Assembly (NCBI RefSeq): GCF_020832045.1
Contig: NZ_JAFIFK010000071.1
Location: 30,638 to 94,637 of the forward strand
Origin: Halomonas sp.
GTDB lineage: Bacteria > Pseudomonadota > Gammaproteobacteria > Pseudomonadales > Halomonadaceae
DNA: 64,000 bases
Direction of reading: 5' to 3'
Made by a program: the position numbers and the translations under genes
Shown here: positions 27,235 to 35,488 of the stretch, piece by piece
How positions within the stretch are numbered: the stretch's first letter is position 1
Layout of the letters: each line of letters begins with the position of its first letter
The notes under the pieces: generated by a model
What the model was told of the DNA's origin: nothing
What the model saw: only the letters and a program-made list of their open reading frames with translations
The model's database searches: none

Positions 27235-28311
27235 ATGCGTAGAGAATGGTGGGTCCTGATCGGTGCGGTGGCCATGGTGTGGCTGCTGTTCCAGTTGGAA
27301 ACGATGCTGATGCCGTTCATCGCCGGCATGATCCTGGCGTACCTCACTGACCCATTGGCCAATCGGCTCCAGCGCCTGGGCATGTCACGTACCCTCGCGG
27401 TATGCGGGGTCTTCCTGATCATGACGCTGGTGCTGGTGGTGGCGTTGCTGGTACTGATTCCGCTGCTGGTGCAGCAACTACGCCAGTTCGGGCAGATGGT
27501 TCCGGGCATCTTCGAGTGGGTGGAAACGGTGCTGGCCCCGCAGATACAGGGCTGGACGGGCCTGGACATGGCCGCAGGGCTGGACGACGTGCAGCAGACG
27601 ATGGCTGAGCATTGGCAGGATGCCGGCGGCTATCTGGCCCAGTTCCTGGGGCAGGTGGGTCGTTCCGGCGCGGCGTTCTTGGCCTGGGTCACCTATTTTG
27701 CCTTGATTCCGGTTGTCACCTTCTACCTGCTGCTCGATTGGGAGCGGCTGTTGATCAATCTGCGCTCCATGGTCCCCCGCCGCCTGGAGCCGGATGCGGT
27801 GCGCTTGAGCCAGCGCTGCGATGAAGTGCTTTCCGCCTTCCTGCGGGGGCAGCTGATGGTGATGCTGACCCTGGGGGCGATCTACGCCCTCGGGCTGACC
27901 CTCATGGGGCTTCGTTTCGGCCTGCTGATCGGCATGGTGGCAGGGTTGGCCAGCATCGTGCCGTTTCTCGGTTTCATCGTCGGTATCAGCGTCGCGCTCA
28001 TCGTCGCCTTCTTTCAGTTCGACTCATGGTTGGCGCTGCTCGGGGTGGTCGTCGTTTTCTCCATCGGGCAGATCATCGAAAGCGTGGTGCTCCAGCCCAA
28101 GCTGCTGGGCGATCGTATCGGCCTGCATCCTGTGGCGGTCATCTTCGCCGTGCTGGCGGGGGGGAATCTATTCGGTTTCACCGGGGTGCTCCTGGCGCTG
28201 CCGGCGGCGGCCGTGATCATGGTACTCTTGCGCGAACTGCATGAACGCTACAAACGCAGCAGCCTTTACGACGCCGATACAAAAGAGCGTCGCAGCGAGG
28301 ATCCACCATGA
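27235..28311 (+). CDS. PerM/AI-2E family permease
   Basis: A 358-residue membrane protein of the AI-2E transporter (PerM/YdiK) family with about eight helices. Family marks include the N-terminal pair of helices ending FIAGMILAYLTDPLANRL, the loop LLLDWERLL, the segment LSAFLRGQLMVMLTLG, and the C-terminal IGQIIESVVLQPKLLGDRIGLHPVAVIFAVLAGG. Members include AI-2 exporters and Na+/H+ antiporter-like proteins, and a substrate cannot be assigned. ATG 27235 is preferred to the adjacent GTG 27232; GGGAGGGG lies just upstream. Its stop overlaps the hda start by four bases, an arrangement common in related genomes. Confidence 0.9.
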   Translation: MRREWWVLIGAVAMVWLLFQLETMLMPFIAGMILAYLTDPLANRLQRLGMSRTLAVCGVFLIMTLVLVVALLVLIPLLVQQLRQFGQMVPGIFEWVETVLAPQIQGWTGLDMAAGLDDVQQTMAEHWQDAGGYLAQFLGQVGRSGAAFLAWVTYFALIPVVTFYLLLDWERLLINLRSMVPRRLEPDAVRLSQRCDEVLSAFLRGQLMVMLTLGAIYALGLTLMGLRFGLLIGMVAGLASIVPFLGFIVGISVALIVAFFQFDSWLALLGVVVVFSIGQIIESVVLQPKLLGDRIGLHPVAVIFAVLAGGNLFGFTGVLLALPAAAVIMVLLRELHERYKRSSLYDADTKERRSEDPP

Positions 28312-29009
28312 GCCGAGCGCCTGCGCAGTTGCCCTTGGGTGTGGGGCTGCGTGACGATGCCACTTTCGAGAGCTTTCTTCCGGCGGGCAACGCGGGCTTG
28401 CTGGACCGTCTCTCGCGCCAGCTCGATGTCGACGGAGAGCCCTTCGTCTACCTGTGGGGAGCGCCCGGGAGCGGGCGCAGTCATCTTCTCCAGGCGGCTT
28501 GCCACGCAGCAACGGATCGTGACTTGCGTGCGCTCTACTTACCGCTTCAGGAGCTGGGGCATTTCCCCCCCCTGATGCTGGAAGATATCGAGCGACTGGA
28601 CCTGGTGGCTATAGACGACATGGATAGCGTGATAGGGCGCAAGCGATGGGAAGAGGGGTTGTTTCATGCCTTCAATCGGCTGCGTGACGCCGGTAAGCGG
28701 CTGCTCGTATCAGCCGCCGCCGCGCCGCGCCAGCTGCCGGTCAAGTTGCCCGACCTGGCTTCGCGTTTGACTTGGGGGGTCACCTTCCACTTGCAGCCGC
28801 TGGACGATAGTGAGCGACTGCAGGCCATGCAGCTGCGCGCTCGCATACGCGGCATGCAGCTGCCCGACGAAGTGGCACGCTATATCCTGCATCGCGGTTC
28901 GCGCCGGCTCGACGATCTGTTCGAAGAACTCGCCGTTCTCGATCGCGCTTCGCTATCCGCCCAGCGCAAGTTGACCATCCCTTTCGTCAAGCAGGCGCTG
29001 GGCTGGTAG
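28308..29009 (+). CDS. hda: DnaA regulatory inactivator Hda
   Basis: A 233-residue AAA+ protein related to the DnaA ATPase core. The N-terminal QLPLGV (residues 7-12) is the beta-clamp-binding motif. The nucleotide site is GAPGSGRSHLLQ, the sensor region is LVAIDDMDSVIG, and the arginine finger lies in SRLTWG. Bound to the DNA-loaded sliding clamp, Hda promotes hydrolysis of DnaA-bound ATP and so prevents re-initiation. It is translationally coupled to the upstream permease gene by an ATGA overlap. The length and both hallmark motifs leave little doubt. Confidence 0.95.
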   Translation: MSRAPAQLPLGVGLRDDATFESFLPAGNAGLLDRLSRQLDVDGEPFVYLWGAPGSGRSHLLQAACHAATDRDLRALYLPLQELGHFPPLMLEDIERLDLVAIDDMDSVIGRKRWEEGLFHAFNRLRDAGKRLLVSAAAAPRQLPVKLPDLASRLTWGVTFHLQPLDDSERLQAMQLRARIRGMQLPDEVARYILHRGSRRLDDLFEELAVLDRASLSAQRKLTIPFVKQALGW

Positions 29010-29015
29010 CTTGGC

Positions 29016-29576
29016 TCAGCGGCTCAGGTTGACGTCGAGTCGCTGTCCATTGCGCAGGGAGACCTGGCGAAGCACGACCTGACGTTGACCGTTGGCAGGA
29101 TTGACCATGCTTCCCGAGAGATAGAATTCCCCGGCGGGAAGCCCCTGCAGGGTAAAGTTTCCATTGCCGTCGGTTCGCGTCGTATGGGTATATTCCCGCG
29201 CGCGGGGGTCGGCAGGCTCGACCGCTTGGCCTGCCAGCGCATGCTCGGCGGCTTCGGCGGAGTAGGTCGTCACGGGCGCCACGGAGATGGTTTCTCCTGC
29301 GCCGGGCGCACCGTTCATGCTCAGCCTGCCACTGATGGCGGCGGTGCCCGCTTTTGGCAGCGAGGCATATTCTGCTGCAGGAAAGGCCACCTGACGTGCG
29401 ATGCGTCCCGGCGACGGGGCAGGGCGCTCCATATCGGGTCTTTCGGCATCGGGTCGATGCGGCTCACCGATATCGATGACTTCGATTCCTTCGCGTGGTG
29501 GACTCGGTTCCATCATCTGACAGCCGGCAAGGGTGAGGCCCAGCAGGGCCACGGGTAACCAGGCTTTCATTCGCAT
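29016..29576 (-). CDS. Lipoprotein with a carboxypeptidase-regulatory-like domain
   Basis: A 186-residue lipoprotein: the signal ends in the lipobox LAGC with Cys19. A Pro-rich, charged linker (about 22-65) leads to a beta-rich domain with the features of a transthyretin-like carboxypeptidase regulatory fold: AISGRLSMNG, TRTDGNGNFTLQGLPAGEFYLSG and VSLRNGQRLDVNLSR. Such domains are usually structural or binding modules. I know no specific function for this protein. It converges on hda and is followed, on its upstream side, by the phasin terminator. Confidence 0.7.
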   Translation of the reverse strand: MRMKAWLPVALLGLTLAGCQMMEPSPPREGIEVIDIGEPHRPDAERPDMERPAPSPGRIARQVAFPAAEYASLPKAGTAAISGRLSMNGAPGAGETISVAPVTTYSAEAAEHALAGQAVEPADPRAREYTHTTRTDGNGNFTLQGLPAGEFYLSGSMVNPANGQRQVVLRQVSLRNGQRLDVNLSR

Positions 29577-29653
29577 GCATCCTCATTGCTGTGCCCGTGC
29601 GCCTTGAGCATAAACGATGAAAACCTGGCGGCACAGCGCTTTAGCACTCAACA

Positions 29654-29694
29654 GACGAAAGGCCCGCCGGACATAGTCAGGCGGGCCTTTCGTC
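29654..29694 (-). terminator. Bidirectional terminator after the phasin gene
   Basis: A perfect 15-bp stem, GACGAAAGGCCCGCC (29654-29668) and GGCGGGCCTTTCGTC (29680-29694), with an 11-base loop. It carries A- and T-runs inside the outer stem and lies 17 bases after the phasin stop. Confidence 0.85.
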
Positions 29695-29711
29695 GAAGTG
29701 GTACCGCGGTG

Positions 29712-30083
29712 TCAGGCCTTGGCGGCTTGGCTCGATGCGGTCTTCTGAGCTTGCTGCAGGCTGCTTTCGGCGAGCTTCTGGCTCTGCTGGAAGAAGTCCT
29801 GGTGCAGAGAGACGGCTTTCTCGGCATCGCTCTTGAAGCGCTCGGTCACGTCCTTGGCGACCTGCTGCTGGCCTTCGATATAGCTGCGCAGACCATCGGC
29901 ATCGCGTACGTCGAGCAGCGCACGGGCCTGGGCCAGGCTGGTATCGGCGTAGGCCTTGGCGGACTCGAGCTGGGTGCCGAGTAGCTTTGAGGTGTAGTCG
30001 ATGCTCAGGGCGGCGTAGGCGCGAGCCGGGCCGATCATCATCGCCTCAAAAGATTTGGTGTCGAAGCTGAATGATTTCATCAT
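29712..30083 (-). CDS. Phasin-family protein
   Basis: A 123-residue Ala- and Gln-rich helical protein of the phasin type (phasin_2-like). It has the usual opening with aromatic residues (SFSFDTKSFEAM), AYAALSIDYTSKLLGTQLESAKAYADTSLAQARALL in the middle and an Ala/Lys-rich tail. Phasins coat polyhydroxyalkanoate granules and control their size and number. ATG 30083 with GGAG eight bases upstream is chosen; the second ATG directly after it is equally possible. Longer in-frame readings upstream are rejected. No PHA synthase gene lies nearby, so granule association is inferred from family only. Confidence 0.85.
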   Translation of the reverse strand: MMKSFSFDTKSFEAMMIGPARAYAALSIDYTSKLLGTQLESAKAYADTSLAQARALLDVRDADGLRSYIEGQQQVAKDVTERFKSDAEKAVSLHQDFFQQSQKLAESSLQQAQKTASSQAAKA

Positions 30084-30131
30084 GTGGCAATCTCCGGATT
30101 TCACGTTGGTATCGAACGGGAAACCCGTTCT

Positions 30132-30171
30132 GCTGCAATGCAACATAACAAAGTTGTTTTTGCGCTGCAAT
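30132..30171. promoter_or_regulatory. Repeated GCTGCAAT boxes upstream of the phasin gene
   Basis: GCTGCAAT occurs at 30132-30139 and again at 30164-30171, 32 bases apart (three helical turns). They flank the near-palindrome AACAA-AG-TTGTT (30147-30158). The position just upstream of the phasin ribosome-binding site suits a repressor such as PhaR, which in other bacteria recognises TGC-rich sites. The assignment is an inference. Confidence 0.35.
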
Positions 30172-30219
30172 ATTCTTTTGTAAGCCAATGCAGCGCTTTC
30201 TTGTGAGCCTTTGTCGTTG

Positions 30220-31221
30220 CTACGCAGCATACTCGATGCGGTTGCGTCCGTTACGTTTGGCCTGCAACAACAAGCTATCGGCGCGATCGATCAGGTCGAC
30301 GACGAGATCGTCCCCCGGCTCCAGGCAGGCGATGCCGATGCTGATTGTCAATCGTGTCGTCTGGCTGAGAGTGATACGCAGCCGCTCGGCGAATTCCTGG
30401 GCACCGCTGGCGGTGGTTTCAGGCATCAGGATAAGGAATTCGTCGCCGCCATAGCGGCCAACGAGATCGCACTCGCGTACGGTCGCCATGATCGTCCGTG
30501 CCAAACAGCGCAGCGCTTCGTCGCCTTCCAGATGGCCGTGGGTGTCGTTCAGCTCCTTGAAGTAGTCGATATCGAGCATCAACAGACACATCGGCTGCTG
30601 GTAACGAAAGGCGCGTCTGAGCTCCAGCTCGGCCATTTCCAGCAGGTAGCGGCGGTTATAGGTGCCGGTCAGGTGATCGTGGCTTGCGAGATAGGTCAGC
30701 CTCTCGTTGGCCGCGAGCAATTCCGCCGTGCGTTCATGCACGCGCTGTTCCAGCTCGCAGAACTGAGAGCCGCCACTGCCGACTCCAGGCGACATCAGGG
30801 CCAGGTCCCGCGATATACCGAACACATGGGTCACGACCCCTTCCTGGTTGCTGATAGGAATCAGCAGGGTTTGCCAATGGGCGTGGAGAGAGCCACCGTT
30901 CAGCTCATGATAGCCACAGCTCTCCTCGTAGCTAAGCGGGGAGCGCGTCTCCACACAACGGCGTAAGTGAGCCACGACGCCCTGGCATTCCGAGGCGGGG
31001 ACCAACTGCTCGATGGGTTTGCCAATGAGCGCGGCGGACTCACCCAGGACGGCTTGCCGCGTAGGGTTCATGGCCTCGATCACGAACTCGCTCGGCCCCT
31101 CTACCCGCAATATGAACATCTGTTCGGGACAATATTCCCAGAGGCTACGTACCAGTAGCATGCCTGCATTGGGATTGAGTTGGCTGAGAATGTCAGACGT
31201 CATCCAGAATGTCTTGTGCAT
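30220..31221 (-). CDS. PAS-GGDEF diguanylate cyclase
   Basis: A 333-residue cytoplasmic protein. A PAS domain occupies about residues 20-145 (LRVEGPSEFVIEAMNPTRQA, VVTHVFGISRDLA). A short coiled linker then leads to a C-terminal GGDEF domain with HDHLTGTYNRRYL, the active-site motif YGGDEFLIL and, just before it, RECD. This RxxD is the inhibitory c-di-GMP site at the normal five-residue spacing. It should therefore make c-di-GMP from two GTP with product inhibition. There is no membrane segment. ATG 31221 is preferred; a reading 24 codons longer has no ribosome-binding site. The signal sensed by the PAS domain is unknown. Confidence 0.9.
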   Translation of the reverse strand: MHKTFWMTSDILSQLNPNAGMLLVRSLWEYCPEQMFILRVEGPSEFVIEAMNPTRQAVLGESAALIGKPIEQLVPASECQGVVAHLRRCVETRSPLSYEESCGYHELNGGSLHAHWQTLLIPISNQEGVVTHVFGISRDLALMSPGVGSGGSQFCELEQRVHERTAELLAANERLTYLASHDHLTGTYNRRYLLEMAELELRRAFRYQQPMCLLMLDIDYFKELNDTHGHLEGDEALRCLARTIMATVRECDLVGRYGGDEFLILMPETTASGAQEFAERLRITLSQTTRLTISIGIACLEPGDDLVVDLIDRADSLLLQAKRNGRNRIEYAA

Positions 31222-31410
31222 GGCTAGGTTCCCTTTTGATACGCGTCCCTTTTCCAGAGGCGTCGCTTTGCCTGCGCGTTGCAGCGTTAACACTAGGCAG
31301 CTGTAACCTTCTGTGCAGCATGATTTTTGTCATGACATTGACGCAACCACTTTGGCCTCGCTTCAAGGGAAGCATGAAAGAACTCAAACTGCCTGGGCGC
31401 GTCGGGCTTC

Positions 31411-31416
31411 TATAAT
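31411..31416 (+). promoter_or_regulatory. Candidate -10 element of the FNR-like regulator gene
   Basis: A perfect TATAAT lies 30 bases before the chosen ATG at 31447. The region 17 bases upstream is GC-rich and has no good -35, so the promoter may need an activator or an extended contact. Confidence 0.4.
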
Positions 31417-31446
31417 GTCTCTATCCCATGGAGTGGAGTGCCGACT

Positions 31447-32202
31447 ATGTCGAGCTATGGCAGTCATGGACATGGTGGTAAGCCGGAGGCCATTAGCTGC
31501 CTCTCTTGCTATCTGAGTGCACTGTGCATTCCACAAGGGTTGTCGTCCGAGGAGGTAACGCTGCTCGACGAAATGGTCTTCCCCCCCATCCGACTGGAAA
31601 AGCGTGATGTGCTCTGCCGGCAGGAGGCGCCGTTCGATAGTCTCTATGCGGTACGAAGCGGAGCCCTCAAACAAGAAACTGCAGTCGAGGGGTCCGAGAA
31701 TCTGCTGACGGCGTTCTGGCTTCCCGGCGATATCATCGGCTGCGATGCCATAGGCCGGGGTCGCTATCCCGGTTCTGTCATCGCGCTGGAAACGACGACG
31801 CTCTGCAAGCTTCCTTTCGGGCGGTTCGAGGCGCTGATGCAGCGGTTGCCCGAGCTGCGCACCCATCTCCAGCGCAATATCAGCCGCGCCATTCACGATG
31901 AACGAGTGAGCCTGCATCAGCTGTTGTCTCGCACGGCCGAAGCGAGGTTGGCGTTTTTCTTGATGACCGTATCGTCGTGTTTTCGGCGTCGGGGATATTC
32001 GCCGCGCCAATTTCGCCTGCCCATGTCGCGCAACGAGATCGGCAGCTATCTGGGGCTGACTCAGGAGACCGTGGGCAGGATGCTTTCGGCTTTCCAGGCC
32101 CAGGGACTGCTGCAGGTACAGGGTCGTGATTATCATCTTCTTGACCTCGCTCGACTCGAGCGGCTGGCCTCTTCCACTGGCAGGCGTCAGAAGAGGCCTT
32201 GA
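31447..32202 (+). CDS. FNR-type oxygen-sensing transcriptional regulator
   Basis: A 251-residue Crp/Fnr-family protein. Cys18, Cys21 and Cys27 (C-x2-C-x5-C) and a fourth Cys in TLCKLPFGRFE match the four ligands of the [4Fe-4S] cluster of FNR. The cyclic-nucleotide-like beta-roll is followed by a dimer helix and a helix-turn-helix at MSRNEIGSYLGLTQETVGRML. The recognition helix reads ETVGR, which keeps the FNR Glu and Arg but has Gly where FNR and Anr have Ser. CRP also has ETVGR. It is probably an oxygen-responsive activator with altered specificity. ATG 31447 has GGAG eight bases upstream. A near-perfect FNR box lies 0.65 kb downstream of this gene. Confidence 0.88.
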   Translation: MSSYGSHGHGGKPEAISCLSCYLSALCIPQGLSSEEVTLLDEMVFPPIRLEKRDVLCRQEAPFDSLYAVRSGALKQETAVEGSENLLTAFWLPGDIIGCDAIGRGRYPGSVIALETTTLCKLPFGRFEALMQRLPELRTHLQRNISRAIHDERVSLHQLLSRTAEARLAFFLMTVSSCFRRRGYSPRQFRLPMSRNEIGSYLGLTQETVGRMLSAFQAQGLLQVQGRDYHLLDLARLERLASSTGRRQKRP

Positions 32203-32216
32203 GTCACTCTGATCGA

Positions 32217-32708
32217 TCAGGCCCGCTGCATGAGACTGGGCGTTCGGTGCTGCTCCCAGTGTTCGAGCAGGACACGGCTCTCACCCTCTTTTTCCCTGAC
32301 GAAGTCAACCAGTGGCTGATGCAATTCCGGAGTGGCGTTGGTATTCAGCAGCCATTCGAAAAAGTTCTTCGACTCGACCGCAGTACGTACGGTCTGTTCG
32401 ATGACCTCGCTCGCCATGCTGTGGTCGACAACGAAGAAGTGCCGCTGGGCCATGCTGTAGTTGGGCGGGGCGAAAGGATGTTTGCTGACGCAGGCTTCCA
32501 ACTCCAACAGCGCGGCGGTCTGTCGCAGCGTGTCGAGACGCTTCTCGCACTGCAGTCCCAGAGTCGCCATCAATCGACTCGTCTGAGGCGCTACTGGCAG
32601 AAAACTGAGGGTCAGCCGACGATAGCGCTGAAGCTCGGCTGCCTCATGCGCATTGGCTAATGTCAGCTGCTCATAAGGCAATAGAAGCAAGGAATGGCTC
32701 TTGTTCAT
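32217..32708 (-). CDS. Hypothetical helical protein, divergent from fumC
   Basis: A 164-residue protein I do not recognise. It appears all-helical, with Glu/His-containing helices (ANAHEAAELQRYRRL, GLQCEKRLDTLRQ, VDFVREKEGESRVLLEHWEQ) that loosely recall ferritin-like or rubrerythrin-type four-helix bundles. That resemblance is weak and metal binding is not established. The start at 32708 (MNKSHSL) lacks a clear ribosome-binding site; an ATG 18 codons upstream is possible. It lies between the FNR-type regulator (convergent) and fumC (divergent), and an FNR-like box lies 150 bases upstream, so anaerobic or redox regulation is plausible. Confidence 0.6.
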   Translation of the reverse strand: MNKSHSLLLLPYEQLTLANAHEAAELQRYRRLTLSFLPVAPQTSRLMATLGLQCEKRLDTLRQTAALLELEACVSKHPFAPPNYSMAQRHFFVVDHSMASEVIEQTVRTAVESKNFFEWLLNTNATPELHQPLVDFVREKEGESRVLLEHWEQHRTPSLMQRA

Positions 32709-32857
32709 GAAAGATATTGTCCGCGTGTTCTGCCCGAGCCGGGCCGTTGTCGTTAGTGCCATGAGTGGGTAGGCGAAGCGATCTTAGGAGGCGGGTAATG
32801 GCGCGACAACGATAGTTGTCACATTCCAACTCGATTGCACGGGGATAAGCGGCAAAC

Positions 32858-32871
32858 TTGATAAATATCAG
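32858..32871. promoter_or_regulatory. FNR/Anr-type box in the fumC divergent region
   Basis: TTGAT-AAAT-ATCAG (32858-32871) matches the FNR consensus TTGAT-N4-ATCAA in nine of ten positions. It lies 103 bases upstream of fumC and 150 bases upstream of the divergent hypothetical gene. An FNR-type regulator is encoded 0.65 kb away. Confidence 0.6.
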
Positions 32872-32973
32872 TCAGGGCGGACATTCACATAAGGCGCATG
32901 GGCTACGCCATGGCTTGCACGGTTTGTCTCTTGGCACCATGGTTAAGAAAGGACGAAACTACGAGGGAATGAA

Positions 32974-34353
32974 ATGAGCGAACATCGAATCGAACGCGAC
33001 AGCATGGGCGAACTTCAGGTGCCGAGTTCGGCTCTTTATGGCGCTCAGACCCAGCGAGCGGTGGAGAACTTCCCGGTATCGGGTCAAGCGATGCCGGCTT
33101 CCTTCATTCACGCCATCGCGCGCATCAAGCTGGCGGCGGCCAACGTCAATCGGGAGCTGGGCCTGCTCGATGAGGAGCGTGCCAAGGCGATCATCGCCGC
33201 TGCTCAGGAGATCGTCGATGGCAAGCACGACGATCAGTTCCCGGTGGATGTCTTCCAGACCGGCTCCGGGACCTCCAGCAATATGAACGTCAATGAGGTC
33301 ATTGCCCGCCTCGCTAGTCGTGGCGATCTCAAGGTGGGACCCAACGATCACGTCAACATGGGGCAGTCGAGCAACGACGTCATCCCCACTGCGATCCATC
33401 TTTCCGCTGCGCTGGAAGTCACCACGCAGCTGCGGCCTGCGTTAGTGCAACTGCGTGCCACCGTCGACGAGCGGGCCTTCGAGCTCGACGGGGTGGTCAA
33501 GACCGGGCGTACGCATCTGATGGATGCCATGCCGCTACGGCTGGGACAGGAGCTGGGAGGGTGGTCGAGCCAAATCGGCCAGGCGATCGAGCGCATCGAC
33601 AGCGCCATGGTCAGGCTTTCGCGTCTGGCGCAGGGCGGTACCGCTGTAGGCACCGGCATCAATGCGCATCCCGAGTTCGCCGACCGCATGGCTCAGGAAC
33701 TGAGTCAGCAGACCGGGCTAACCCTGTCGCCCAACGATAGCTTCTTCGCCAGCCTGGGAGCCCAGGATGCTGCCGTGGAGCTGTCGGGCCAGCTCAAGGG
33801 ATTGGCCTGTGTGGTAATGAAAATCGCCAACGACCTGCGCTGGATGAATTCCGGGCCGCTGGCCGGCCTTGGCGAGATCGAGCTCGAGGCGCTCCAGCCG
33901 GGCAGCTCGATCATGCCGGGCAAGGTCAATCCGGTGGTTCCCGAATCGGCGGCCCAGGCTGCCGCCCAGGTCATCGGTCTGGATACCGCCGTTACCGTGG
34001 CGGGACAGAGCGGCAACTTTCAGCTCAACGTGATGCTGCCGCTGATCGGCTACAACCTGTTGACCTCGATTGGGCTGATGGCCAATACGGCTCGTCTTCT
34101 GGGTGCGAGAGCCATTGCCACGTTCCGTGTGAGGGAGGATCGACTGGCCGGCCCCTTGGCGCGCAATCCGATTCTCGTGACCGCACTGAACGGAGTGATT
34201 GGCTACGACGCTGCGGCAGCCATTGCCAAGCAGGCCTATCAGGCCGGGCGCCCGATCATCGATGTGGCCGAAGAGCAGACCGACTTGAGCCGCGAGGAGC
34301 TTGAACGTCTGCTGGACCCGGCAAGCCTGACCCAGGGCGGCATTCCAGGCTGA
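32974..34353 (+). CDS. fumC: Fumarate hydratase class II
   Basis: A 459-residue class II fumarase of normal length. It interconverts fumarate and L-malate in the TCA cycle without an Fe-S cluster, so it resists oxidative stress. Signatures include the fumarase/aspartase motif GSSIMPGKVNPVVPE, the substrate site TGSGTSSNMNVNEV, the VNMGQSSNDVIPTAIH loop and GRTHLMDAMP. The ATG follows GAGGGAATGAA. The EEP-family gene converges on it eight bases after the stop. The FNR-like box upstream suggests possible redox control; class I fumarases are the more usual FNR targets. Confidence 0.96.
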   Translation: MSEHRIERDSMGELQVPSSALYGAQTQRAVENFPVSGQAMPASFIHAIARIKLAAANVNRELGLLDEERAKAIIAAAQEIVDGKHDDQFPVDVFQTGSGTSSNMNVNEVIARLASRGDLKVGPNDHVNMGQSSNDVIPTAIHLSAALEVTTQLRPALVQLRATVDERAFELDGVVKTGRTHLMDAMPLRLGQELGGWSSQIGQAIERIDSAMVRLSRLAQGGTAVGTGINAHPEFADRMAQELSQQTGLTLSPNDSFFASLGAQDAAVELSGQLKGLACVVMKIANDLRWMNSGPLAGLGEIELEALQPGSSIMPGKVNPVVPESAAQAAAQVIGLDTAVTVAGQSGNFQLNVMLPLIGYNLLTSIGLMANTARLLGARAIATFRVREDRLAGPLARNPILVTALNGVIGYDAAAAIAKQAYQAGRPIIDVAEEQTDLSREELERLLDPASLTQGGIPG

Positions 34354-34360
34354 CGCAACG

Positions 34361-35431
34361 CTATGTCTTCTGCTCGCGAACGCTGGCTTCGCTGATGGTC
34401 GATTGTGCCCATGTGCGCTCTTCGCTAGCGGCTTCGGGGGTGTCGTGTTCATCGCTACGCGAGGGGCGAAAGCAGAGCGAGGCCAGGATGGGGAAGTGGT
34501 CCGAGCCAATGTATGGCAGCCTTTCCAGTGTTACCAAGGTGAAGTGCTCGGTGGTGAAGATGTGGTCGAGCGGCCAGCGCAACAGCGGGTAGCGCGCGTG
34601 GTAGGTGCTATACATGCCGCGCCCGCGGCGCGGGTCGAGCATGCCGCTGATGCGGCAGAAGAGCCTCGTGGTCCGTGACCAGGCCACATCGTTCAGGTCG
34701 CCGGCCACGATGGTGGGCATCGGGTCGCGATGGACCGCTTGGCCGACGAGGAGCAGCTCGGCGTCGCGCCACAGCGTCTCTTCACTCTCGTTCGGGGCGG
34801 GTGGACGCGGGTGCAGCGCATGAAGGCGCACGGTATCGCCGCTTTCGAGCGTGACGTCGGTATGGATGGAGGGGATATCGTCCTGGATCAGCCACTCGAT
34901 GCGGGTGTCGCTCAGCGGCAGGCGTGAATAAAGATGCATGCCGTACAGGTTGTCGAGGGGAATCTTGACGCTGTGCGGCCATGCCGCTTCGAGACCGTTA
35001 TCGAGGTGCTTCTGCCACCACGCATCCGATTCGAGGGTCAGGACTAGATCGGGCTCGTGCTGGTGAATGAGTGCAATCAACTCAGCGGCACGCCGATTCG
35101 GCGTCAGCACGTTGGCGATCAGCAGCGAGATGCAGGGTGCAGACTGTCCCGGTTCGGCATCCTTGACCTGGACTGGCCACAAGCGGGTCCATGGAAGTAT
35201 GAAGCGCGCCTGCAGGGCGACGACCAGCAGGCCAGTGGCGGAGAGGAACCAGCCCCAGGGTGGACCGAGAGGTAAGGCGAGCAGCGCGGCAATCAGAGCG
35301 GCCGAAGCCAACTGCAACCGGGGGAATTCGCAGGCGCGTATCCACCACCAGCGCAGTGGTAACTTGGCAATGACGGTGGCAAAGAGCAGGAGCGCGACCA
35401 AGCCACCAAGCGCGAGCTGGAAGAAGGGCAT
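34361..35431 (-). CDS. Membrane-anchored endonuclease/exonuclease/phosphatase-family protein
   Basis: A 356-residue protein. Three N-terminal membrane helices (about residues 3-20, 38-57 and 60-76) are followed by an EEP-fold catalytic domain (about 100-325). Its motifs include LLIANVLTPNR, the catalytic Glu in LVLTLESDAWW, HALHPRPPAPNESE, the Asp-Leu-Asn of VAGDLNDVAWS, and the final SDHFPI. This helix-plus-EEP layout is common in proteobacteria, and the substrate is not established. The charged 30-residue C-terminal tail is variable. It converges on fumC. Confidence 0.83.
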   Translation of the reverse strand: MPFFQLALGGLVALLLFATVIAKLPLRWWWIRACEFPRLQLASAALIAALLALPLGPPWGWFLSATGLLVVALQARFILPWTRLWPVQVKDAEPGQSAPCISLLIANVLTPNRRAAELIALIHQHEPDLVLTLESDAWWQKHLDNGLEAAWPHSVKIPLDNLYGMHLYSRLPLSDTRIEWLIQDDIPSIHTDVTLESGDTVRLHALHPRPPAPNESEETLWRDAELLLVGQAVHRDPMPTIVAGDLNDVAWSRTTRLFCRISGMLDPRRGRGMYSTYHARYPLLRWPLDHIFTTEHFTLVTLERLPYIGSDHFPILASLCFRPSRSDEHDTPEAASEERTWAQSTISEASVREQKT

Positions 35432-35488
35432 GGTGGCTCCCTGTTAGGCCGTTCGGTCATTCCTCCTTCAGCCTACGGCATGTCGCCA

